In this document: positions 1 to 10,988 of the stretch, piece after piece | How the letters are laid out: the number at the start of each line of letters is the position of its first letter | Position numbering within the stretch: the first letter of the stretch is position 1 | DNA from: Lunularia cruciata | Lineage: Eukaryota > Streptophyta > Marchantiopsida > Lunulariales > Lunulariaceae | Reading direction: 5' to 3' | DNA length: 64,000 bases | NCBI GenBank assembly: GCA_948567375.1 | Contig: OX419760.1 | Span: 14,508,001 to 14,572,000 of the forward strand | Notes under the pieces: model-generated | Told to the model about the DNA's origin: nothing | Databases searched by the model: none | Seen by the model: the letters and a program-made list of their open reading frames with translations, nothing else | Translations under genes and position numbers: made by a program

Positions 1-686
1 TGAATTCATTGGGATCTTTGTCTTGTTTTGTCCCCTTGTACTTTTGATAGGCATGTCGGGCAATAGGTAACAAAGTCATTGTTTTACTCCGTGGAATTGG
101 TTTAGGTAGGGTTGAACTTGATGGAACCAAGGAATTGGCTGGTATTGACACCGTATTGATAGCCCAAGGATTCCAGTTGGTCAAGTTCAATGCTAGGTCT
201 TCTTTGACAATTACTTCTTCTTTGATTGTGTCAACTTCAACCCGAGTAGAAGAAAAAGGTTCAACACCCTCAGAGTGTTCTTCAAAATTCCTTCGAGACA
301 ATCAAGGAATCGTGTGTAGAAGATGTTGACACTCTTCTTATGTTCAGATTTTTGTTGTTTTATTCCCACACAAATTTCTTTTTAAATTCAACTTCCTTTG
401 TAGCTTTAGGGGAAGTTGGTGTACTAGGTCATAATGAGTATGTATGCCCACTGGAGTCTTTCCTCTTCTTGGAAGATGGAGACAAGAAGTAGCCTTGCTA
501 CCCGCCTTCCCATTTCTTTTGTTCAAGTTCTTGCAAAAATTATTGCACTTTGTGAAGAAGTTGGAAGACCAATGCCTCCCGTTTGGTTTTTTCAAAAGTA
601 GATTGGATCTTTTGGCATTCTTCTTCTTCATGATGCAATGCTTGTCTTCAAACTCTCTCTTCCCGTCGGTTTCTCAATGCAGACAT
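1..686 (-). pseudogene. gag N-terminal part of Athila/Tat-like element A (runs off left edge)
   Basis: This is the 5' part of a retrotransposon gag on the minus strand, starting at an ATG (cat at 684-686) with the reading MSALRNRREERV before an in-frame stop. It aligns base for base, with many transitions, to the gag start of element B (20837) and of element Z (63794). It would encode the structural protein of a virus-like particle. The charged N-terminus and the block ending near residue GWQGYFLSPSS are shared by all three copies. Frameshifts and stops break it, so it is a dead copy. The rest of the element lies left of the window. Family assignment rests on its homology to B, whose pol is well resolved. 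Confidence 0.75.
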
Positions 687-750
687 TCATATTGGTTCCA
701 AAACTAGTTTAAAGTTTAGCTTTGTATTCTTCCACTTCCAAGATTTGTAT

Positions 751-767
751 CCTTGGCAGCAGCACCA
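751..767 (-). other. degenerate tRNA-Asp-type primer binding site of element A
   Basis: The minus strand reads TGGTGCTGCTGCCAAGG just inside the LTR end, at the place where element B has TGGCGCCGCTACCGAGG. The plant tRNA-Asp 3' end would prime on TGGCGCCGTTGCCGGGG. The changes are mostly transitions. Confidence 0.6.
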
Positions 768-774
768 AAAATCA

Positions 775-3268
775 TATGACAATCCGGCAAAAATCACTTT
801 TGTGGTAATCAAGTAAGTAAAGTTTGTTTCTATAGAGATATGATTCAAAAATTTCCAAATATGAAGTCAAATGGTAACAAGTAGTTCTTCTTGGTTGAGT
901 CTTTAATCTCTCAAGTAGAAAATACACCTAGAAGAGAGTTATAGGCACTAAATCCCAGTCTTGTCACAAATTAACACTCAATTACCACAAATCCCTCAAA
1001 TCTTTCCAAAAAATCTCGATTGTGATGATTCAAATTCTCTTGAAGATGACTACTTCAATGCAAAATGACTTCACCTCTGAATTTTGTTCCACCTCTCTAT
1101 TGAAGGCACAACTTCCTTGATCAAAGTTGCTTCACATCAACACTGCGCTACACTCACAACTACAGAATACTAACAACACTACAATTCCTCTCAGATCTAT
1201 GAAGGCATTGCTCTGATTGCACTTCACTCAAGATCAAACGCACAAAATAAAGATCAAGGCTACGGAATCCAACATCCAAAAAACAAATTGACTTGCACTT
1301 CAGAATTCTCTACATACTCACAAACACAAACACAATGTTGATACTCGGAATTAAGCTCAAGCAACGAGCACTAAATTCAGCACTTTGCTTTATCTATCTT
1401 TAGAAATTATGAATACTGAACAACATAACATTGTGAATGCCTCCTTTAAATAGTAGAGCAATCAATAGTTACTTATAAAAATATCATTCTACAACAACTC
1501 GTCCTACTTGTAGATCCAAAATGACAATACACCTCTTCATATCTACCTCTTCAAATCTAAAAAATTGTTACTTCTCCAATCCGATGTCATACTTCTTCTT
1601 TGGCTTCCAAACCTAATGACCTTCCTATTACTTCTCTTTCTTCAGGTCTATCTTCAACTACCAAATTCTTCATTATTTCTACCACTTTTTCATAATGAAT
1701 TATAATTGAGGTCATGGGTAATCTATCTAACTCTTTATCTTCTGACACACTCTTCTATAATGCCTCTGCTGTCAAATCTAAAGACACCTATACTCCTACT
1801 TTTGCTTCTTTGGACTTTTTATCCTCCACCACACTACTCCTAATTCTTGCTAACTCTGAATTCACTAAATCTAATCTAAGACTTACATTGTCTCCTACTT
1901 CAAACATCTTCCTATCTACTCTCTCCCTTAAACAAATAAGAAGAGTGTTCATATCTACATCCTTTGCTCTCCTCTTCCAAGTTTCTTGCACAAGCAATTT
2001 CAATTGGTGAAGTCTTGCTTCCTCCAATGTTCCTTCAGCCTTTGCGCTCAACATGGCCTATAGTCTCCTAACAACTTCTCCTATTGATTCTGATGCATAC
2101 CTCCAAGATCGCCATACCTTCAACTCTTCTTAGTACATCTTCAACTCATCTTAGTACTCAAAAATAAGCATCTTCTTCTCCTCCATATACTGAGAACTCT
2201 ATAGCTCAACACTTTTTACCAAGTCTCCCAATTTTTCTTCCTCTCGATGTCAAATTGACAACTCTCTCTACCATGCTTGATCTTTCCCTATTGCACTCTT
2301 CTTTAGGCCCTCTAACTCCTGCTCCATCACTACTGCCATCGCCTTCACATGAATACTCTTGATGCGAGCTTCACTGACTTCCTCTTTCATCTTTGTCAGC
2401 AACATCATCTGCTCCTTCAACTCTTTGGCTTGACACTACATCTCTCTTCTCCTTTGCTCAAAACTCTCTTGCAAATTCTTTAGAGCCTTCGTCTTCAAGA
2501 CTATATCTATCCAAAGCTCCTCTACTTCTTCTCTTTGGGCTTTATTTTCTCAACAATCCTTTACTACATCTAGCAGATACTTCACCACCTGCAGCTCATT
2601 TGTCACCTTCATACGATCTTGCGGGATTACCTTCTACTGCATCTTCAATAGCTCCAAAAATGGAGTTACAACCTGCATTAAATACTGCACTCCTCCAATT
2701 TTTTTCTCTGTCTTTGTCTTCATCTTTGTACTTTGCCTCTTCCACTGGCTCTTCTTTCAAAGTCTTGATCTTTGTACCTTCCAGGATATTGCATCCGGGC
2801 TTCCTTCTTCCTTGCCGGCTGAACTCGGTCTTGTGGGATCTTCCATGGTGGCTTTCTTGGCTCTACCTCCCTTGAAATCTTCCTTGGCTTGGCCTCCATC
2901 TCCTCCATGACCAAGGCTACACAGGGATTATCACCTCCTTCCATACGGTCAATTGCCGCATAAAACTCTTCATCTTCTTCCACTTCAGCCGATTGTTGAA
3001 CTTCTGCTTCACCATCACTCTCACTTCCGGATTCCCCACTTTGTAATGTGAGTTTTGTGTCTTCTGAGTCTCCTCCTCTAGACTTAGTTTCCCCTTCAGA
3101 TTTGGTTTCCAAAGTCTCTCCCCTCACTGCCTTCTTACCTTGCATAGCAAGTCTTCAAGTCTTTCGTTGTGGAGACACTTTGCCCAATTCACCTTCACTC
3201 TTGCAAACATCCAGTGGAAAAAGATTGCCTATTGCATGTTCACATATGTTGTTCGTTTGGGTTTGAAC
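775..3268 (-). repeat. 5' LTR of element A, family L1, truncated by a C-family LTR
   Basis: The segment starts with tatgacaatccggcaaaaat, the diverged LTR end (tgtgacaaccc in B), directly next to the primer site. It follows the B LTR through the conserved leader (775-1480) and coiled-coil coding part, up to the position matching the conserved N-terminal domain. There it breaks off at the start of another LTR (3269). The far LTR end (..gtgggcaccaca type) is not found next to it, so about a third of the LTR is missing or displaced. It matches the 3.78-kb LTRs of B in order throughout. Confidence 0.8.
1788..3145 (-). pseudogene. decayed LTR-encoded coiled-coil protein in element A LTR
   Basis: Minus-strand fragments match the LTR-encoded protein of element B. 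At 2720-3145 there is an acidic Glu/Ser-rich middle part (for example GESGSESDGEAEVQQSAEVE). At 1788-2054 there is the C-terminal coiled-coil part with LKLLVQETWKRRAKD and SLRLDLVNSELARI. Between them are several stops and frameshifts. The function is unknown; see the intact-length version at 11780-14217. Confidence 0.7.
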
Positions 3269-3961
3269 TGTAACACCCATTTGTACATGTGTGTGGTATT
3301 GTGATATTTAGCTTGGTATCACAAGTACTTGAGAGATATTGTCTATATAGAGATAAAGGATGGTTCTACATTAGTCATGATTAGCTAAAGTTTGTCATAA
3401 CTAAGATAGAGTGGACCTTACTTTAGAGGAACTGGAAAAGATGAGCACCAATATTTTGGACTCTAGTGTGTTGACTTGGTATTATTCCTAGGTGTTTGGC
3501 TTTGAGGAAAGAGTTGAGAACTCTTAGGCCCACAAGCCTTTTTGTTTTGGATTCTTCTATAGTCCAAGGATAGCCCATGTGAAGGAATCCTTGACTTAGT
3601 GGTTGGGTCAAGATAAGATCACATGCTAGTGGAATATGCCCAAGTGAATGGATATTCCTTTCTACTTTTTGACTTTACTTGACTTTTAGTTTAGTAACTT
3701 GAGTTATTATGGTAAATAGTAACTTTGGTAAGTAACTATTTCACAAGTATGTGAACAAGGGGTGAGGAGGTACTCATCATCCTTTCATTTGCAACTATCT
3801 CTCTCTCTCATTGAGTTCTCTAGTAAGCAATGTCTTGAGTCTTGGAGTGTTAGCCTTGGAGGAGTATGATGGAGTTAGGGTACCTTGCCTTCTTAGTCCA
3901 TGGTGCGCTACCACAATAGTCATCAGAGGTTCATCCTGAGTGAGAGACAGGCCGGCTCACA
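3269..3961 (+). repeat. LTR of family C (693 bp), plus orientation, with primer site
   Basis: The LTR starts tgtaacacccatttgtacat and ends ggccggctcaca. It is about 90% similar by eye to the solo copy at 61558-62249 and to the reversed copy at 10033-10713. A TATA-like tatatagaga lies at about 3343. It interrupts the L1 LTR of element A. The adjacent primer site on the right marks it as a 5' LTR of a plus-strand element, of which only about 70 bp of interior remains before unrelated pol sequence. Confidence 0.85.
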
Positions 3962-3965
3962 TTTT

Positions 3966-3982
3966 TGGTTCTGTTGCCGGGA
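3966..3982 (+). other. primer binding site of family C
   Basis: TGGTTCTGTTGCCGGGA follows the LTR after a short T run. It is a decayed match to the tRNA-Asp primer site TGGCGCCGTTGCCGGGG, so family C probably also belongs to the Athila/Tat side of plant Ty3/gypsy. Confidence 0.6.
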
Positions 3983-4029
3983 CCTCTCTAGAAGGCAAGA
4001 TATGTAGATAATGATATTTTGTGACATAC

Positions 4030-5340
4030 CTCATACTTTGCATTAGTTCTTCATCAATGAACCTGTAATCTTCCTCCAGATTTTGGTCTTGAGTTTCTAA
4101 CTTGGATAAGAAGCCCACATTTGGATACAAAGCTCACTTCCTTACTTGTATAGTGTATGTGAATTATTGTCATAACAAGATCCATCATGCAATTTGTCCA
4201 AACAAATCAGGCTTCTTCACCAAATATTGCAACACATAATGGTCCACATGGAATGCAAATTTTTATCCTAACAAGTAGTGGCAAAACTTCTTGTAGGCAT
4301 ATACCATTCCAAGTGCTTCTCTTTTTGTAATGGTTTAATTATTCTATGCAACTTAAAGTTGTCTACTAGTATAATAGATGGGGTAGTCCTTCTTCTTCTC
4401 ATCTTTTTGACTCAAGACTACTCCAATTGCCATGAAAAGAATATCCACATACACATGAAAGGGATATCCCAATTTGGAGCCCTTATAACTAACACTTCCA
4501 CGAGTTTCTTCTTCAGCACTTGGAAGGCTTCTTCTTGATCTGCCTCCCATGAGTAATCTTTGGATTTCTTCAATAGCTTTGTCAAGGGTGCAGCCAGCAC
4601 CACATAGTTAGACACAAAGTGTCCATAATATCTGACATGACCCAAGAAGGCTCTCAACTCCTAAATATTTTTGGAAGATATCTAGAGCTACAATCACTTT
4701 CATCTTCTCCACATTGAATTCAATTCCTTGGCTTGACACCCAATGTCCCAACAGATTTCCTTCTTTCATAGCGAAGAAACATTTCTTTGGGTATAATGAC
4801 AAGCTGGAAAAATGACACCTTTCAAATGTTTGGTGAAGGTAGTCCAAGTGTACCTTTCTTTGTCCAAACACACAAAAATAATCAATGACAACTTCCACAA
4901 ACTTCCATATAAAATCTCTAAAAATTGCATTCATCATCCGGTAGAAGTAGCAGGAGCATTAAAAAACTGAAGGGCATCTTATTGTATGCAAATGTGCTCC
5001 ATTTGGTGGTGAAAGTAGTTTTTTCATTGTCTTCTTCACAAATGGATACTTGATTATAGGCTGAAAATCCATAGAGAAGATTATAGCAAGGATGACTAGC
5101 CACTTGGTCCAAAAATTGTGTTTGTGAAGGGCAGAAGATGATAATCCTTCTTTGTGACAGCATTCAACTTCTGGAAGTGTTGGCACACCCAAATGTTCCT
5201 CGTCTTCTTCTTCAAGAAAATGACAATGGGAGAAACCCATTCATTGCTCAAAATTAGAAAGATAATTTTGGCACCCAAGTACTTGTAAATCTTATCTTTT
5301 ACCAAGAGTGAATACTTTGGGTTTAATTACTAGTGAAGTT
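4030..5340 (-). pseudogene. reverse transcriptase-RNase H of truncated Athila/Tat-like element A2
   Basis: Read on the minus strand, it contains decayed RT blocks equivalent to those in B: LNAVTKKDYHLLPFTNTI, a catalytic-box remnant VVIDYFCVFGQ (D-D changed to D-Y), LLGHWVSSQGIEFNVEKMKV, and a connection/RNase H part with AAPLTKLLKKSKDYSWEAD and GVVLSQKDEKKKDYPIYYTS. It runs to about 4030, where the RNase H-integrase linker stops abruptly. The rest of integrase and the 3' LTR are absent. Multiple frameshifts and stops make it non-functional. Confidence 0.85.
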
Positions 5341-5479
5341 ACCAAATTGGAACTTAACCTTCAATCAAATCAATCTGATGTTCCCCAAATTGTTTGGAGA
5401 TTTCTAGCATCTGATCAATAGACTAGGCAAATACATCTTGATATTCAATAAACAAGGCAGTATAGTTTGCCAATTCATT

Positions 5480-6330
5480 TGGAGTGACTATCTTGGATAT
5501 TTTCAATACTTTGCTTTCTTCTAAGACAACATCTTGATAGTCATTTGGGTGAAAAACTCCTTCATATGATTGACTTTGCTCAACCAAAGTAGATTGGAGA
5601 TTAAATGTCCTTCCTCCAAATCAATGCTAGTTGAGGTGATACTATATGGGTTTTCTTCCTTGACCTCCACCTTGTAGCACCCCAAATAGTTGTCGTAGAC
5701 TGAGTCTGAGTCTGAGCCTTGTTTGAGTCTTCTAAAGACAAAGACAAAGAATCATCAGATTGATTGTCATCTTCCAACAAAGTTGTTCCTCCAAGGTGGG
5801 GAACATTCATCCAACTTATTGTCACCAACTGGTGTTCTTTAGACAAAATGTCTTTGAACCACAACTTTTGTTGGTGTCAATCCACCACAAAATGTGCACT
5901 ATACAACCAAGGTCTTCAAATCAACAAGGGATAACCAGTTTTGGTCTCAATAGAATATAGTTTAATTTGAACAGTACTCATGCAATGATCATTACTATAT
6001 TGGATAGCATGCCCAAGGGTTGGCATCTAGTTTGATACACAAACTTCAGGATTTAGGATGTTGGTTCAAAAGTATGATACCCCAACCTCTTCATGATATA
6101 CTCCATCACTACATTCATTCTTGAACACAAGTCAATGGGTATAGATGTGATGATACAACCCGTGATCTACCCATCTACCTTTGAAGATCCTAAAACCGCT
6201 TGCTCAATATGATATATGGCTGGGAAATCTTTCTTGAGGATTAACCTTACTTTCTTTAGGGCCAAACTTAGTTTCTTCTCTTTAGGATTGTGACGGGAGT
6301 ATTGATGGTCTGAACCCAAGGTACTTTGGG
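5480..6330 (-). pseudogene. protease region of element A2
   Basis: This minus-strand sequence is collinear with the protease of element B (17541-18470). It retains VTISWMNVPHLGGT and acidic Asp/Ser stretches at 5601-5864, and protease core sequence at about 5880-6200. Many C-to-T and G-to-A changes relative to B destroy the frame. The role by homology is an aspartic protease maturing Gag-Pol. Confidence 0.7.
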
Positions 6331-8620
6331 TTTGCCCACCTCAGCTTGAATCAGATCTTCAACTTTGGATCTGATATTGGCCCCAAAAATTTGAGGCTTT
6401 TCCTTTGGTCTTCCTCCAAAACCATTTTGTGGTCTATATGCATTGCCTCCTTGATTTCTTTCTACAAGGCTTTTGCTAGGGCTTTTTCCAAGATCTTATC
6501 CTACTTTGCAGACAAGATTGATTTAAGATGCAATTTCTTTGCCTTCCTCAAATAAGGCAAGGTTGTGCTTTCTTCTTTGGGACCAAGTTTCTTCTTTCTG
6601 AGACATGTTTCAACTTGCAATACATCAGTATCCATATATTATCCTTCCAAGGCTAGTTCAACTTTTTTGGAACTTTGTCTTCCAAAATTATACAATTTTT
6701 TGTCACCTCCACCTTGGCTTGGGGAGGTGGATGTTTTGGTGGAGTTTGAACAAACCTCACCAAAGGCATTGAATTCAAGTGTTGGGGACATTGACTAGGC
6801 ATATGACCTAATCCCATACAATTTTTGCACAATAGAACATATCCAATCTGCCGGCAAGGCTCAAGATAGTTTGGAGCCCAATGTCTAAGCAACCTACAAT
6901 TATAACAAGCCTCATGCACAACATTGAAAAGTGGATTCTGGTTTGGCATTGGCGGTCTTTCGGGTGGAACTTTACTCATATACTTCTTTTGCTCATAGCA
7001 TGGACCTTGGGATGCCATGCTCAATGGTAGGTGCACTTCTTGGGTCTGATAGACCACCTCTTCCTCCGACTCTTGATATGGGTTTTGATCCTAGGTCAGA
7101 GCCCATTAATTTGTTGCATTGGGTATACAAGTCTATTGCTTAAGCACTCTGTCTTGGCATGACCTGATTTTCCACATGAAGTACACCAAACATTTGATCT
7201 TCTAAATGAGAGGGGTTTCCCTTTGTCCTTTGCCCAAATCATTTGAATTTTAAAATCCAATAGCTCTTTTATAAAAGTCTATAGCTTAGTGTCTATCTTG
7301 TTGTTACTCTTGGCTGGGGTTTGCAATACATTCTTTCCACACCATCTTTTATTCTTCCTCAGCTTGTGATCTTCTTCCAAGTCCAAGGAAGAACTTGATG
7401 AGGTGGATGATTCTTCCAAAGAAGAGAAGGTACTATGAGATGCTCTTAATCTCACCTTCCTGGCTTTGTTCTCCCAATTTCTTTAGTTGTTGGCCAAATA
7501 AGAGTTGGTTATCTTGTAACAAGCAACATGTTTGAGTACTTTGTCTAAAGAAGTTACATTCCTCTCCTTGGCAAATATCCAAATCTTTGGTGACATTTGG
7601 CCAACAAACAAAGTGATGGCTTGGGCATTGGAGTAACCGACCACCAAATTGTTTTAGCACTTGGTTCAATAGTGCCATGAACTACTCAAAGTAGTCTCTC
7701 AACTTCTAATTCTAACCATGATCCAAATCATTGAGTGCAATGAAGACACTCATATTGTAATCAACTTCCTAGAAGTTGTCCAAAAGTTCCACCTAGTTGG
7801 CTGCTTGAACCCCTTTTGAGTAACATGGGTATACCATCTTCAAGCTTTCTTTTTGAGCAAACTTGCAAAATGTGCAATCTATTTGTGGAGTTGTGTTCCT
7901 TGTTGGCAAAGGAAATCACTTCAAACTCCTCAATAAATTCATCAGGGTTTTCATCATGTTGAGTCCCCTTATCCTTTTGGTAGGCTTGCCTTATAATAAG
8001 GAAAAATGTCATGTTGATAGGTTGATGGATAGGTTGCTATGGTATCAAACTTGCATGAATCAAGTCACTTGATGGTCCTTCAAAATCAAGCCAAGGGTCC
8101 TAAGGTATCAAATTCAACATTGGGTCTTTGTCAAGGAGCACTTTGCCTTTGACCCAAAATTTAGGTAGAAGGTCAATATCATCAAACTGCTCTTCAAGAT
8201 ACCAATGAACCAATCGGGGATCCGCTAATTGGTTGATCGTATGTAAGATTTATTTGCACTCTTCTTCTATCAAGATTTGTGTTGTCTTCTCACAAATCAG
8301 TTCTTTCAAATAACTAGCTCCCTTCACAATTGTGGAGGAGGTCTGTGTACTATGTCTCAACAAATATGTTTGTTTTCTTGCATCCTTCTTTTGTTTGGGA
8401 TTAGGTGGTGAGAAGTAATCTCACCACCCAACTTCTTGTAAGTTGTGAACAAGTTGCAAGTCCAACACCTCCTTCTCCAATTCTTTAGTAGTGAGTAGGT
8501 TATTTTGGCCTCCTTCTTTGTCTTCATGTTGAAAATTTTGTCTATGTACACTCTCCTCTCATTGTCCTCTCAATGTAGATATTCATATTTGATGGACAAA
8601 GCCTCTTCTTATTCTTCCAC
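6331..8620 (-). pseudogene. gag of element A2
   Basis: This minus-strand sequence is collinear with gag of element B. It has a Lys-rich spacer (6346-6555), zinc knuckles at 6653-7057 (CYNCRLLRHWAPN and CKNCMGLGHMPSQC, the first with a lost last Cys), the capsid-like part at 7433-8012 (PDEFIEEFEVISFANKEHNS), and the N-terminal part at 8357-8620. Stops and frameshifts are frequent. It joins a displaced LTR fragment at about 8630, so the gag start and primer site are deleted. Confidence 0.8.
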
Positions 8621-8629
8621 TCCCACTTT

Positions 8630-8840
8630 GGATTGGGTTGATCATTTTGATGCAAAGTATCCAGTCTGATCCAAGTCCTTCTTCCTTTGACCCAAAGTCA
8701 ACTTCCTTAGGTTGGATCAGATTTCCTTCTTTTGATCCCAACACATCATTCTTCTCTTCTTTCTTTTGATTTGGCTTCAATTTGGCTTCAAAAATGCATT
8801 TCTTCTCTAAAAACTACCAAAAAAAAGTGGGTACCACACC
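8630..8840 (-). repeat. outer end of an L1/L2-type LTR fused to gag of A2
   Basis: The end aaaaaagtgggtaccaca matches the U3 start of L-family LTRs (B: atgtgggcaccaca; L2: atgtgggtaccata). The upstream text resembles the LTR U3 at 50280-50446 and 60700-60934. In a normal element this LTR end lies kilobases from the gag start, so an internal deletion has removed the primer site and most of the LTR. Confidence 0.65.
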
Positions 8841-10032
8841 TTTTATATTCAAACTCTCCCAAGATTACTCTCTTTCTTTTGGTATTTTGACTCATACCAT
8901 GTAAGAGTTGCATCCTCAAAGAATTCCGGTAGTAATGAGGCTCATTCATTCTTCCTCCTCTCATTGTTTCCTACACAAGCACTCTTGAAGTCTCTCAATA
9001 AAGCCTCCACATCCTCTCCATTCTTCCCAAAGAAAACCATAAGTTTTTCCATCTTAGCCTCTCACTACCTTTCTCCCCTCTCTAATTTTTTTTGTTTATT
9101 TTCACTTTCTCTTTCTCCCAAACAATGAAGGTCTTTGAATCCTCTCAACACTCTCTTCATATTCTACTCTAAATTCTCCTTTTTAGAAATGAACCACTAC
9201 TATCACTTGAACTCCATGAGAAACCTACATAACCTTAACAACCTACACTCCTCATTGATGAGAAATTAACTATCCTGAAATGTCCTCTCCTTACAATGTC
9301 ATTCAATTTTCCCAAATTAAAAATCTCACTTTTTTGAATTTTTTCACACTTCATCAACACCCTAGGTTGTCCTCTCCCATAAAATTTCAGTCCTTTTAAT
9401 TAAGTCATTTGGTATACACATTTCTGTATGCAACACACGTTTTTCAGATTTCATCTGAAAACCACACCCTCACTTTAGAAACTTGTAATTTCATGAGCAA
9501 GAATGATTTCTTTCCAAATTTTAAGGCTGAACAAAAAAAATCTTGCACTTGATTTTCTTGAAAAATTTCAAAATAATCCAATGAAAAATGAAGAGATAAC
9601 AAACTCTACACAAAATTCTATAGAGCATGTTTGCAAGAACGGTTTACCCTACCACCTTTCAAAAATTCTAGCTCAATGTGTGTAGCAAACCTTACAATAA
9701 TTTTAAGTGTCCTAACTGAAAGATAATCAAAACTATCTTCTATCAAAATTTCAATCTAGATTTGAGATTTTGATCATAATCTCCAAAATCTACAATCCAC
9801 CTCACACAATCTCTCCAAATCCTCTCATGTATAGTATTATGCATAATATCACCTCAAAAAGATCATAATGGATTACAAGGTACACAAATGGGTCCAAGTT
9901 TTCTAAGTTCAACCCTCTCCTCCCCCAATGTTCTCTCCAAGTGAGCTCTCATAGTCTTCTTTTGCCTAATATAGAATTGTATGTAAAATATTATCTTGCC
10001 TTCTAGAGAGGTCATGACAACAAAACCAAAAA
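8841..10032. other. AT-rich non-coding stretch, probable interior of reversed C-family element
   Basis: No credible reading frame is present. The last about 30 bp before 10033 read, on the minus strand, as the C-family primer region followed by GACCTCTCTAGAAGGCAAGAT, which is also found after the plus-strand C LTR at 3962-4010. The stretch is therefore best explained as untranslated interior of a C-family element reading leftwards. The remainder resembles nothing else in the window. Confidence 0.45.
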
Positions 10033-10713
10033 TTTGAGCCTAATTACCTCTCATTCAAGATGAAACTTTGATAGCTATTAAGGTTACACACCATAGACTA
10101 AGAAGCCAAGAATTCCCAACTCCATTGCACTCCTTTGAGGCTAGAACTCCAAGGTACCTCCAAGACTCAAGATATTTCTCACTAGAGAACTCAATGAAAG
10201 ATAGTTGCAAATAAAAGGATATTGAGTACCTCCATATCCCTAACTTATATAATTGTGAGAAAGTTACACACCAGAATTACTAATTACCAAAGTAACTCAA
10301 GATACTAGGCTAAAAGTCAAATAAAGTAAAAAAGTCTAAGGAAATATCAAAGCACATGGGAATAATCCCATGGGTATGTGATGTTATACTCACCTACCAC
10401 CTAAGTCAAGGATTCCTTCACGAGGGCTATCTTTGCACCAACAAGGCTTGTGGGCCCAAGAGTCCATAATTCTTCCTCAAAGTCAAAGAACTATGAATAA
10501 AACCAAGTCAATACACTAGAAGACAAACTAGTGATGTTCACTTTTTTCACTTTCACTCAAATAGGGTCACCTTTATCTAAGCTAGGACTAACTCTAGCTA
10601 ATCCTTACTAATGTAAAAGTTTAGCTAAACTTCATAGAGACAATATTTGTATACAACTTGCAATACTAAACTTAATATCCTTATAGAGCATACATGCACC
10701 AATGGGTGTTATA
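10033..10713 (-). repeat. LTR of family C, minus orientation
   Basis: Read on the minus strand it starts tataacacccattggtgcat and ends ggctcaaa, followed by TTTTTGGTTTTGTTGTC, a decayed primer site. It is collinear with the LTR at 3269-3961 but more diverged, about 80% by eye. It faces that LTR with primer sites pointing inward, so the two cannot be the 5' and 3' LTRs of one unrearranged element. Confidence 0.8.
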
Positions 10714-10988
10714 GGTCCAAGCCAAGTCTTATGGTGTACATAGAGGGACCTTTCATGTACCCACTCAACTATCCTCCATTGTTGTCTTGGTTGTATAAAT
10801 GTTGGGACCAATCCTAAAGACTCTACAAGAACTACTCCTTGCCTACCAAGAAGTTCACCCTATAGTGATGGATCATAAGAGATTGATCAATTTCTTGCAC
10901 TTTCACATTCAAATGGCTATATGGGAAAAACAAGAAGTAGAGAGAGAGTTGATCAAAGCCAACACCCACCTTTTGCACCCAAGGCCCA
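10714..10988 (+). pseudogene. R1 repeat, first segment (coiled-coil-coding)
   Basis: The plus-strand frame from 10799 reads GPILKTLQELLLAYQEVHP, similar to GQILKAIEEFSWKDGEL on the minus strand in R2 (about 51850-51900). It runs straight into element B at the target duplication gccca. Removing B and the chromovirus joins it to 24712-24931 and then 31220 onward. The protein is predicted helical and is not recognised. Confidence 0.55.

Noticed and set aside
2393-2875. 160-codon plus-strand frame in element A LTR
   Set aside because: It is the antisense shadow of the coiled-coil remnant and is Ser/Leu-rich.
9503-9685. 60-codon ORF in the non-coding stretch 8841-10032
   Set aside because: It is short and AT-rich, with no homology to other elements in the window and no start context; chance is sufficient.
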